Below are positions 27,847 to 36,735 of a stretch of 64,000 nucleotides of DNA, piece by piece. The first letter of the stretch is position 1. Each line of letters opens with the position of its first letter. Position numbers and translations under genes: made by a program. Under the pieces are notes generated by a model. It was given only the letters and a program-made list of their open reading frames with translations, was not told the origin of the DNA and made no database searches. This stretch comes from Nostoc sp. B(2019) (GTDB lineage Bacteria > Cyanobacteriota > Cyanobacteriia > Cyanobacteriales > Nostocaceae): positions 215,196 through 279,195 of the forward strand of contig NZ_WVID01000011.1 in NCBI RefSeq assembly GCF_010091925.1. Direction: 5' to 3'.

Positions 27847-28549
27847 CTCAACCTCCTTTTGTGTAACTGCTCTCAAAGAAATTGTTTGAATCACACACAC
27901 TAAAAATTAATACATTTCTGTTAGTTACTCTCACAGCTTACCTACACTCCACGACACTTTTGTAAAGAAGGCTATATCCCCCTGTGCAAAAGAGCAGATA
28001 GGCTAATCTCGGTTTATCAGAAAAGTATTGCAATAACAATTATCGCTCTTTTTGAAATCAGTAAGCATTAAACTTGTTACTCAATCAGGGCAATTGGTAC
28101 GATTTGCTGTCTTACTTAAGTAAGTTATTCATATTTGTTGACAAAATTTTTACTTATGCTACTGAGCCTTTTACTTTAATATGATTACTGAATTAGTGTT
28201 TTAGGCGATCGCATAAAATTCAAAGCCACTGGGAGTGTATGCTTGCTCAGTAAACTGGCTTGAAAATGTCGAGGGGCTGGGGATGATTCTGGAGTGAGCC
28301 AAACGAGCAAATTGCTCAAAGAGTCACGAATGAGATTGATACCCAATAAGAGCGTATGATTAACAGAGCCAATAGAAAATTTACCCATCACATTTGTTTA
28401 CAGGGTAACTGTTGTGTCAAAGTTGCCAAACCAATTAAAGTGTTAATAAGCAGCGTTAAACCTATAGAGCAAGCGTTTGTCTGCGGTCACTGAACCGGAA
28501 AATCAAACTGGGGTCGGACAAAACCATAGCTATTTAGGGGTATGAGTAT
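27847..28549. other. Intergenic region between divergent genes
   Basis: About 700 bases. A minus-strand frame of 68 codons at 28185-28391 has no recognisable features and is not called. No other signal is clear. It presumably holds the promoters of the two divergent genes. Confidence 0.4.
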
Positions 28550-28735
28550 ATGAGCGAATCTAATTTTACAGATGCTTTGCAATGGACATCTGAAGCTAAA
28601 ACAAAGTTGAAAAGTATTCCCTTTTTTGTTCGTTCTCAAGCTAAAGCTAGAATTGAGCAGCTTGCTCGTCAAGCAGAGCAAGAAATTGTGACAGCCGATT
28701 TAGTGGAACAGGCTAGGCTTGAGTTTGGACAGTGA
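28550..28735 (+). CDS. Stand-alone PCP_red domain protein
   Basis: A 61-residue protein: [20 protein letters not shown], then [20 protein letters not shown] and a C-terminal helix. This matches the PCP_red domain known as the C-terminal domain of ChlB in dark-operative protochlorophyllide reductase. Here it stands alone, as it does in several cyanobacteria. Its role is unknown; binding a tetrapyrrole or a reductase partner is inferred only. Confidence 0.75.
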   Translation: MSESNFTDALQWTSEAKTKLKSIPFFVRSQAKARIEQLARQAEQEIVTADLVEQARLEFGQ

Positions 28736-28872
28736 GGTATTTCGGATAGTTACTCAGATTACTCGGTTGGCTCTATTGGACTTTTTAGATATTTTTACAT
28801 AAGTATGGTATTTATATCTAAACACAAATGACTAATCCGCCGAGATTATAGGCAAGGTGCTTTAGTGAGCAG

Positions 28873-29172
28873 CTAGTGGCCCCATTCTAAGGTAATCTCC
28901 AGATTGGCAGTGGAAGTACCTTTGACTAGTAAAGGTATGAGCTTACCCGATTCAATACAAATTTCTATACCAAATTTTACACTTGCTTTATCTGGCTTAG
29001 CTTTGTGTACTATCTCTGCAATTTCCTTGGTAAGAGATTCTATAGCAACGGTTACTTCGTTAAAAGGTTGGGTTTGAAAATTTATTTTGCGTTCGCCGAT
29101 TAGTGTAGCTTCAACTCGGACATGTGTACCATCAGCAAGTTCTACCGAAATAATTCTAGTTTGGAGTTCCAT
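28873..29172 (-). CDS. CU044_2847/Trypco1-like protein
   Basis: A 99-residue, likely all-beta protein. RIISVELADGTHVRVEATLI starts it; KASVKFGIEICIESGKLIPL and the end NLEITLEWGH follow. The pattern of a conserved FGIE segment and a closing LTLxW-type strand is that of the CU044_2847 (trypsin-co-occurring, Trypco1) family. Such proteins often lie beside trypsin-like peptidases in predicted conflict systems; none is visible here. Confidence 0.6.
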   Translation of the reverse strand: MELQTRIISVELADGTHVRVEATLIGERKINFQTQPFNEVTVAIESLTKEIAEIVHKAKPDKASVKFGIEICIESGKLIPLLVKGTSTANLEITLEWGH

Positions 29173-29328
29173 GTTGATTTGACTGGATTACTCTGCTTTT
29201 ATAACATTCAATCACTAGTAATAAATACAACTTTAAATTTTAAGGCAGTCTCCGCTTCCTGTTGTACGTAAGCATCCCATGCTTGATGTTAAGCAGGGAT
29301 AACCAGAAAATTAGCTGAATTTACCTAG

Positions 29329-30165
29329 TCAACTCCCTCCCACGTTCATGGCTGCCAAAAAAGCCTTCTGACTAACATCTTTGTAAACTACATCCAAATA
29401 GTTCATTACCACATCGGCAGAATTTATATTTACAGTATTTTCTACTTCCTTCGCCAATGGAATCGCTCCCAATACGTCTAATATCGTCTCGCTACTCGAT
29501 GGTGCAATCACTACCAAAGATGACTCTAGTGGCTCGTTATATTGCCAGAAAGCGTCAATTTTTACTGAGTATTGGTTATCGGGAATTAACTGTTGAACAT
29601 CAGATGTTTCAATGGTGTGAGCTTCAACCTTGGCACTACGTAAATTTCGTAAATCGCTAATAATTTGCTCTTTCGTGCGTCCGCGCAATTGAAATAGTAC
29701 AAACGGGTCTTCACTGAAGCGATCGCCTAACTGATAGTAAATAGCACCAACATGTTTGCAAGGATTTACCTTATCAGGACAAGAGCATTTACTGTGGATA
29801 TCAGAGAGGGTAAAAGGAAATAGCGAAAGACCATTCGCTGTAAACACTTCTTCTATATTTTGTGGCATTTCTCCTGCTAGCAACTTGGCAGCAAAAGTTA
29901 CTTTATGGGACATTGTTTCAATTACATAACCCCATTGTTCATCACTAAATGGGTCAAGAGAAAGGGAAACTTTATAAGGTTCTGCTTCACTACCTTGCAC
30001 TCTAGCTAAAACTTTTGCACCTTTAAACTCGATACTCAAAACATTTCCTTGACGTGCATAGTTTCTAGCACGTTCCAAACGCTTTTTAAACCGATAAGAA
30101 TCAAGTAAATCAAGCCATCGTTGTGACCACCATTCTCTACTTGCCTGAAGGGTGTAATTAGTCAT
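29329..30165 (-). CDS. SWIM zinc-finger protein
   Basis: A 278-residue protein with the SWIM zinc motif CSCPDKVNPCKHVGAIYY (about 127-144) in its middle. Before it, EPYKVSLSLDPFSDEQWGYV makes up the usual SWIM-side beta region. SWIM domains are predicted to bind DNA or protein and are known to accompany SWI2/SNF2 helicases in bacteria. The next gene upstream on the same strand is such a helicase. The 192-base gap between them holds a perfect inverted repeat. Confidence 0.85.
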   Translation of the reverse strand: MTNYTLQASREWWSQRWLDLLDSYRFKKRLERARNYARQGNVLSIEFKGAKVLARVQGSEAEPYKVSLSLDPFSDEQWGYVIETMSHKVTFAAKLLAGEMPQNIEEVFTANGLSLFPFTLSDIHSKCSCPDKVNPCKHVGAIYYQLGDRFSEDPFVLFQLRGRTKEQIISDLRNLRSAKVEAHTIETSDVQQLIPDNQYSVKIDAFWQYNEPLESSLVVIAPSSSETILDVLGAIPLAKEVENTVNINSADVVMNYLDVVYKDVSQKAFLAAMNVGGS

Positions 30166-30249
30166 GATTTTTTCTCTTTTATTGATTAAGTATTAAGGGG
30201 TAAATGTATAGGGTAGCCCTGTCAAGGTGTAACTTCAACATTCAGTTTT

Positions 30250-30302
30250 CTTTGTGTCTTTGTGATGACAGAAATTAATTTATTAACCACAAAGACACAA
30301 AG
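30250..30302. repeat. Fifteen-base perfect inverted repeat
   Basis: CTTTGTGTCTTTGTG (30250-30264) and CACAAAGACACAAAG (30288-30302) are exact complements around a 23-base loop. It sits between the helicase stop and the SWIM gene start. There is no strong T run, so it may be a dispersed repeat, an mRNA processing site or a weak terminator. Confidence 0.7.
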
Positions 30303-30357
30303 ACACTAAGTAAGACGATCTAGTAATCATAGGGATGAAAGCAGATTTTGATCCGCC

Positions 30358-33300
30358 TTATTCTGCATCTTCATCAATTACTGCATTGCGGTCAAGTAGT
30401 AATAAGTTACGGAGTTGATCTGTATCCAATTCAGTCAGCCATTCTTCACCTGCACCTACAACTTGTTCAGCCAGTTGTTTTTTACTTTCAATCATGTCAT
30501 GAATTTTCTCTTCTAAAGTGCCAGTACAGACAAATTTATGTACTTGTACATTGCGGGTTTGACCAATACGAAATACTCGGTCTGTGGCTTGATTTTCTAC
30601 GGCTGGATTCCACCATCTATCAAAGTGAAATACATGATTTGCTCGTGTTAAATTTAGTCCTACACCACCTGCTTTTAGTGAAAGAATCATAATTGGTGGC
30701 CCTTGAGGATCGTGTTGGAAACGGTCAATCATTTCCTCCCGTTGTTTTTTACTGGTGCTGCCATATAAAAAGAAGATTTCTCGCCCCAGTTGTTTTTCTA
30801 GATGAGGTTTGAGTAATTTACCCCACTCAGCAAATTGAGTGAATATTAAAGCGCGGTCGCCTTCTGCTAAAACCTCTTCTAGCATTTCTTCTAGCCGCAG
30901 AAGTTTGGCTGAATTATGTTGCTCTAATGTAGCTTGTTTCAAATACTGGGCTGGATGATTGCAGATTTGTTTGAGCTTGATTAATAAAGCTAAAATCATT
31001 CCCCGCCGTTGCAATCCTTCAGACGATTCAATCTCTGCTAAAGACTCTTCTACGACTTTTTGATAAAGTGCCGCTTGTTCAGCAGTCAATCCACAAAATA
31101 CTGTCATTTCTTGCTTATCTGGCAAGTCTTGAATGATTTCGCGATCGCTTTTCAGACGGCGTAGAATAAACGGTTGAACTAATGCACGTAACTGACTCAA
31201 AGAAGCCGTATCACCATACTTTTCAATTGGCATGGCAAATCGCCGCTGGAAAAACTGTCGCTTGCCCAAATATCCAGGATTGAGAAAATCTAAAATCGAC
31301 CACAATTCTTGTAATCTATTTTCTACTGGTGTACCTGTCAAGGCAACGCGAAATCCAGCTTCTAATTGTCGTACTGCTTGTGACTGCTTCGCATCGGGAT
31401 TCTTGACATTCTGCGCTTCGTCTAAAACAATTGCTTGCCAAGAAAGGCTCTGTAATGACTTGATATCTCGATGAATTAATGAGTAACTAGTAATGACTAA
31501 ATCATGCTTTTTAGCTGCTTCGACAAAAGCTTTACCTTTGGGTCGTTTATCACCGTGATATTGCAAAACCTTCAACGTTGGGGCGAATTTCTTAACTTCC
31601 CTTTCCCAATTTCCTAAAACAGAAGTTGGACAAACCAGTAAAGTTGGATTTTCTAGCGCACCTTGTTCTTTCAAGTGCAGAAGAAAGGCGATAAACTGAA
31701 TGGTCTTACCCAATCCCATATCGTCGGCGAGACATGCACCCAAGCCCCAACGTTCCAAGAAGGCCAGCCAAGCAGCACCTCGTTCTTGATACGGTCGCAA
31801 CTGTCCTTGAAAGCCAGTAGGTGTGGGCAAAGGTGCGATCGCCTGATTATTTGTTAGCGCCCCAATTAACTCTTGTAATGCTCCAGACGCCTCAAAGCTG
31901 ACCACTGGTAACTTTTCAATAACTTGGGTATCCCCAGTACTGAGGCGTAAAGCATCTTCCAAGGAAAGCGCCATTTGGTCTTTGCGAGAGGCGAAAAAGG
32001 CTTGGGCTGTCTTGATGTCTTGGGGGCGCAACTCCACCCACTCGCCGTTAATTTCTACAAGTGGGCTATTCAATGCCACAAGTCTATCAAACTCGGCTTT
32101 AGAAATAGTTTGTCCGCCAATTCCCAATTGCCATTGAAAATTTAACAAACTCTGTAACCCCAAGCTTTCTTGCTTTTTCTTTGGAGTTTCAGCAGTAATT
32201 TTCAAACCCAAACGGTTCGCCCATCCTTCACGGTTTGCTAAACTGGGGGGCAAAATCACGCCCAAACCACTATCTTCTAGTCTCCAAGCTACAGATTTAA
32301 TAAATTCATACGCCTGTAGGGGACTGAGACGACAAGATTGGGGATATTCAGCTTCTAAGCTGGGTGCGAGCGCGGGATACAATCTTGAAGCTAATCCTAA
32401 ACCACCCAAAAATGTTTCTTGAGGTTGGTCAATTGTCCGATTTTCATAAACCAACCGCTCAACTGGATTGTTCCAAATAGTTGCTGCATCCACCAAAAAC
32501 TCTGGATTATCAGCCGCTTGAAGGAAATACGCCAATATCCAATCTACTTCTCCAGGCTCCGGGGAACGCAGTTGAAAACAGGTGCGAAATAGAGTTTTCA
32601 GAGCTAGTTGATATTGTAGCGGCATAGTCCAAGCTTTTAGCGCCGCTTCCAGTCGTTCGACTCCAACTGCATCTGTATTGATTGTATTAGATTCACTAGT
32701 TAAAGATTGCAACCACTGTCGCACCGCAGACGGTAGAGATGCGATCGCCTTTGTTTCAACGATGGGTTGGGAACCTACCATTTCTCGTACTTGAGCATCT
32801 ATCGTACTATTGAGAAATCCCAGCAATAATTCTTGAGGTTCGGTAGGGAAGTCCACCGCTAGGTGAGAAGATGAGGAAGATATTGCTCCCCCCTCTGCTT
32901 GATAGGTGCGACAAGCTAATGGCATCTTCGCCGAAAATTTTTCTAAGCGGGTTCCATCTACAGCACTATCTAAAAGTACTTGCCACTTCGCAACGATAGA
33001 ATCATCAGATTGGCGTTGGATAGTCGGTAAAAACTTACAACGCGAGATTAAATCTAAGCTCCAGCGGGCGACTTGCGACCAAAAACGTAAATCTCCTCCT
33101 AAAAAGGCATCCTCCCCATTAGCAGCATTTAGAGGAACAGAAGTGAGCAATTTCATTGCTGCGGTGGGATTGAGACAAAACCCCTCAACTCGCCACGGTT
33201 GTAAGTATTGTGGGGATTGTGTTTCCAAGTCTACTGTGGCAGAGGCAGAATGTACTGGAGAAATTATTAGTGTTTCCCCGTTACTCTCTGGAATATAAGT

Positions 33301-33642
33301 TGGTAGAGAAATTATTTGGGAGTGCGTTGGCCAACTGATCTCAGTAGTATTTGTACCTTTACGGGTTCGCCCAGTATTAGCTAAAGCAACTTGCGGTTCC
33401 TGCGTTTTAGCAATTGTGATGTTATGCGAATCGCCAAAGGCGACGTTTCGCGTAGCTTGCTGAAGAGTAGGGGTACGCAACCACTCGCTTAATTCAACTG
33501 GTGTCATTGCTAATGGATGTAGTGGTACATCTGGCGATGAACTAAACTCAAAATTTACCCGCGAGGATCGCCATGTTTCGCCCCAAACAAATAAACAACC
33601 ATTTTGATTTTTTCCTAACCAACTACCGTGTAAAATCGCCAT
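30358..33642 (-). CDS. SWI2/SNF2-family DEAD-like helicase
   Basis: A 1094-residue protein. The first 600 residues are a large N-terminal region typical of bacterial SNF2 proteins. The ATPase core holds DDMGLGKTIQ (motif I), DEAQNVKN (motif II), ALTGTPVENRL (motif III) and the C-terminal helicase half with IFTQFAEWGKLL, LSLKAGGVGLNLTRANHVFH and DRVFRIGQTRNVQVHKF (motifs IV-VI). All catalytic motifs look intact. The enzyme should move along double-stranded DNA or displace bound proteins. It precedes the SWIM gene on the same strand, a known pairing. Confidence 0.92.
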   Translation of the reverse strand: MAILHGSWLGKNQNGCLFVWGETWRSSRVNFEFSSSPDVPLHPLAMTPVELSEWLRTPTLQQATRNVAFGDSHNITIAKTQEPQVALANTGRTRKGTNTTEISWPTHSQIISLPTYIPESNGETLIISPVHSASATVDLETQSPQYLQPWRVEGFCLNPTAAMKLLTSVPLNAANGEDAFLGGDLRFWSQVARWSLDLISRCKFLPTIQRQSDDSIVAKWQVLLDSAVDGTRLEKFSAKMPLACRTYQAEGGAISSSSSHLAVDFPTEPQELLLGFLNSTIDAQVREMVGSQPIVETKAIASLPSAVRQWLQSLTSESNTINTDAVGVERLEAALKAWTMPLQYQLALKTLFRTCFQLRSPEPGEVDWILAYFLQAADNPEFLVDAATIWNNPVERLVYENRTIDQPQETFLGGLGLASRLYPALAPSLEAEYPQSCRLSPLQAYEFIKSVAWRLEDSGLGVILPPSLANREGWANRLGLKITAETPKKKQESLGLQSLLNFQWQLGIGGQTISKAEFDRLVALNSPLVEINGEWVELRPQDIKTAQAFFASRKDQMALSLEDALRLSTGDTQVIEKLPVVSFEASGALQELIGALTNNQAIAPLPTPTGFQGQLRPYQERGAAWLAFLERWGLGACLADDMGLGKTIQFIAFLLHLKEQGALENPTLLVCPTSVLGNWEREVKKFAPTLKVLQYHGDKRPKGKAFVEAAKKHDLVITSYSLIHRDIKSLQSLSWQAIVLDEAQNVKNPDAKQSQAVRQLEAGFRVALTGTPVENRLQELWSILDFLNPGYLGKRQFFQRRFAMPIEKYGDTASLSQLRALVQPFILRRLKSDREIIQDLPDKQEMTVFCGLTAEQAALYQKVVEESLAEIESSEGLQRRGMILALLIKLKQICNHPAQYLKQATLEQHNSAKLLRLEEMLEEVLAEGDRALIFTQFAEWGKLLKPHLEKQLGREIFFLYGSTSKKQREEMIDRFQHDPQGPPIMILSLKAGGVGLNLTRANHVFHFDRWWNPAVENQATDRVFRIGQTRNVQVHKFVCTGTLEEKIHDMIESKKQLAEQVVGAGEEWLTELDTDQLRNLLLLDRNAVIDEDAE

Positions 33643-34413
33643 TTGCTAACTACTCAGATTTTCACCCAACTTCAGCATTAACTAATTATTGCTGTTTTAA
33701 AAAGAATTTATTGAATTACAAATTGAATTTAATCAATACATTAAATTAATGAGGCATCCTAAACATTAAAGAGAATAAAAATTCCGATTTATAAAATTTT
33801 AAATAATCAGACGGCACTAGAACTAGATTATATGCATTCTCCAGAGCGGAATACCGTAAGAGCATTACTAAATGTTGTAATTATTGAAGGTAAAATATAT
33901 TCCAATAACCCTTCTTTGAGGCAAAATTTACGGCTTATTGTTCGAGTCAGGACATCTTGATTATCAGGATATCTGTTCAGGACGTTACACACAAGCTAAA
34001 AGGAATATTGGGGGCGTTTTATTTAAAACCAAACTTTCCTAGTCAGTGCAGCTATATTTGCAACGCTGGTTTGATTGTACAACCTAGGCTACGGGGTCAG
34101 GTATAGGACGGTTTATGGGAGCAACGCTCTTGACAGCAGCTAGCTTTGGCTACGAAGCAGTGATATTTGATTTTGCCTTTGAAACTAATATACCTTCAAT
34201 TACACTTTGACTGGCATTAGGATTTAATATTATTGGGTGTATTCGGCGTTTAGCAAAGCTAAGCGATGGGCAGGTAGATAGATACCTGATCTTGTATCGC
34301 GCTTTGCATTGAAAGACTTGTTTATCTTTGTGTGTAACGGAAGTCAGCCATAGGGCATAAATGTTAGGATTGCCACAGAGAGCGAATAGCGAAAGAGAAG
34401 GAAAAAAAACTGA
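33643..34413. other. Region upstream of pnp
   Basis: About 770 bases without a supported gene. CAGGACATCTTGATTATCAG near 33950 leads into a run of short GGA-rich direct repeats (TCAGGAC, TCAGGAT). Nothing here is a recognisable riboswitch. Because PNPase often autoregulates through a 5' leader stem in other bacteria, a leader role is possible but unproven. Confidence 0.4.
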
Positions 34414-36570
34414 ATGGCAGAAGTTGATAAGTCAATATCCTTTGATGGACGGGATATTCGACTGAAAGTAGGCCTATTAGCTCCCCAAGCTGGTGGGTCA
34501 GTTTTAATACAATCGGGGGACACAGCTGTATTAGTGACGGCTACGCGATCGCAAGCCAGAGAAGGCATTGATTTTCTTCCCCTCACAGTAGATTACGAAG
34601 AAAGGCTATATGCCGCTGGTAGGATTCCCGGAGGGATAATGCGACGGGAAGGCCGTCCACCAGAAAAAACAATTCTCACCAGCCGTCTCATAGATCGTCC
34701 CCTGCGTCCTCTATTCCCTTCATGGTTACGGGATGACCTGCAAATTATTGCGTTAACACTATCGATGGATGAGCTAGTACCACCCGATGTGCTAGCAGTT
34801 ACAGGTGCTTCAATAGCTACCCTGATTGCTCAAATTCCCTTTAATGGGCCAATGGCGGCAGTGCGGGTTGGCTTAGTGGGAGATGATTTCATTATTAACC
34901 CTACTTATGCAGAAATTGAAGCCGGAGATTTGGATCTAGTTGTAGCAGGTTCACCACATGGCGTGATCATGGTGGAAGCGGGAGCGAACCAGTTACCAGA
35001 GCGGGATATTATCGAGGCGATTGATTTTGGCTACGAAGCGGTGCGAGATTTAATTAAGGCACAGCAAGATTTAGTAGCAGAACTAGGTTTGCTAATAGTG
35101 CAAGAAGCACCACCAGAGGTAGACCAAACGCTAGAAAACTATATCAGCGATCGCGCTAGCAGCGAGATTAAGAAAATCCTGTCACAATTTGAATTCACCA
35201 AACCCGAACGCGATGCAGCTTTGGATGTCGTGAAGGAAACAATTGCAACTGCGATCACCGAACTACCAGAAGAAGACCCAATTCGAGTTGCTGCAACCGC
35301 AAACAGCAAAGCCCTTGGTAATACTTTTAAAGACATTACCAAGAAGTTTATGCGCCGACAAATCATCGAAGATAATATCCGCGTTGATGGTCGCAAACTC
35401 GATGAAGTGCGTCCTGTTTCTTGTTTAGTTGGTGTTTTACCAAAGCGAGTTCACGGCAGTGGGTTATTTAATCGCGGACTAACTCAGGTATTATCCACTT
35501 GTACTCTGGGTACACCAGGGGATGCCCAAAACCTCAACGATGACATGCAGCTAGATCAACAAAAGCGCTATCTGCATCATTACAACTTCCCGCCTTTCTC
35601 AGTCGGAGAAACCAAACCGATGCGTGCGCCAGGAAGACGTGAAATCGGTCATGGGGCATTAGCAGAGCGATCGCTACTACCTGTGCTACCGTCAAAGGAA
35701 CAATTTCCCTACGTGATCCGCATCGTCTCGGAAGTACTTTCCTCTAACGGTTCCACCTCAATGGGTTCAGTGTGCGGTTCCACCCTTGCCCTAATGGATG
35801 CTGGTGTGCCAATTCTCAAACCCGTCAGTGGCGCAGCAATGGGTCTGATTAAGGAAGGGGATGAAGTACGAGTCCTGACTGACATTCAAGGCATCGAAGA
35901 CTTCTTGGGTGATATGGACTTCAAAGTTGCCGGTACTGATGCCGGGATTACCGCCCTGCAAATGGATATGAAAATCTCCGGTCTGTCGTTGGACGTTATT
36001 TCCCAAGCCGTCCACCAAGCCAAATCAGCCAGGTTGCACATTCTAGAGAAAATGCTCGCCTGCATTGACGGGCCGCGCATTGAAACCTCACCTTATGCCC
36101 CACGTCTATTAACAATCAAGATTGATTCAGACATGATTGGTCTGGTTATTGGGCCTGGAGGCAAGACTATCAAGGGTATTACCGAGGAAACTGGCGCGAA
36201 GATTGACATCGAAGATGATGGCACCGTGACGATTTCCGCTGTAGATGAGAGCAAGGCAAAAAGAGCGCGTAACATCATCCAAGGCATGACCCGCAAGCTG
36301 CATGAAGGGGATGTCTACGTAGGACGAGTAACTCGGATTATACCAATAGGTGCATTTGTGGAATTTCTGCCTGGAAAAGAAGGCATGATCCACATTTCTC
36401 AACTAGCTGACTACCGTGTTGGCAAAGTTGAGGATGAAGTAGCAGTTGGGGATGAAGTGATTGTCAAAGTGCGCGAAATTGACAATAAAGGTCGGATTAA
36501 TCTCACACGTTTGGGTATCCACCCAGATCAAGCAGCAGCAGCGCGAGAAGCTGCGGCAGTGAATCGTTAA
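34414..36570 (+). CDS. pnp: Polyribonucleotide nucleotidyltransferase (PNPase)
   Basis: A 718-residue phosphorolytic 3'-5' RNase. Two RNase PH domains lie at about 10-220 (with [20 protein letters not shown]) and 320-540 (with [20 protein letters not shown] and [19 protein letters not shown]). A helical domain joins them, then a KH domain ([20 protein letters not shown]) and an S1 domain ([20 protein letters not shown]). All are complete. In cyanobacteria PNPase also makes heteropolymeric RNA tails. The upstream AAGGA suits ATG 34414. Confidence 0.96.
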   Translation: MAEVDKSISFDGRDIRLKVGLLAPQAGGSVLIQSGDTAVLVTATRSQAREGIDFLPLTVDYEERLYAAGRIPGGIMRREGRPPEKTILTSRLIDRPLRPLFPSWLRDDLQIIALTLSMDELVPPDVLAVTGASIATLIAQIPFNGPMAAVRVGLVGDDFIINPTYAEIEAGDLDLVVAGSPHGVIMVEAGANQLPERDIIEAIDFGYEAVRDLIKAQQDLVAELGLLIVQEAPPEVDQTLENYISDRASSEIKKILSQFEFTKPERDAALDVVKETIATAITELPEEDPIRVAATANSKALGNTFKDITKKFMRRQIIEDNIRVDGRKLDEVRPVSCLVGVLPKRVHGSGLFNRGLTQVLSTCTLGTPGDAQNLNDDMQLDQQKRYLHHYNFPPFSVGETKPMRAPGRREIGHGALAERSLLPVLPSKEQFPYVIRIVSEVLSSNGSTSMGSVCGSTLALMDAGVPILKPVSGAAMGLIKEGDEVRVLTDIQGIEDFLGDMDFKVAGTDAGITALQMDMKISGLSLDVISQAVHQAKSARLHILEKMLACIDGPRIETSPYAPRLLTIKIDSDMIGLVIGPGGKTIKGITEETGAKIDIEDDGTVTISAVDESKAKRARNIIQGMTRKLHEGDVYVGRVTRIIPIGAFVEFLPGKEGMIHISQLADYRVGKVEDEVAVGDEVIVKVREIDNKGRINLTRLGIHPDQAAAAREAAAVNR

Positions 36571-36581
36571 ATCGATTTGGA

Positions 36582-36702
36582 ATTTTAGATAAAATCTAAA
36601 ATCCGCGATGCCTACGGCAAAGGCATCGCCTTATGCTTCTTCAATCAGTTGTCCAAATTACTAAAAAAAGGAGCCGAACGACTTCAGTCGCGGCTACCTG
36701 AA
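36582..36702. repeat. Palindrome cluster after pnp
   Basis: Three palindromes follow pnp: ATTTTAGAT-AAA-ATCTAAAAT (36582-36602), GCGATGCCT with AGGCATCGC (36606-36630), and AGCCG-GACT with AGTC-CGGCT near 36673-36697. All belong to types spread through Nostoc genomes. Any of them may end transcripts from pnp or from the opposite gene. Confidence 0.6.
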
Positions 36703-36735
36703 CAAATTTTTTATCCTTGATACTAGATTCGGTGT

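Noticed and set aside
28185..28391. A 68-codon minus-strand frame
   Set aside because: No recognisable domain and no supporting neighbour or ribosome site.
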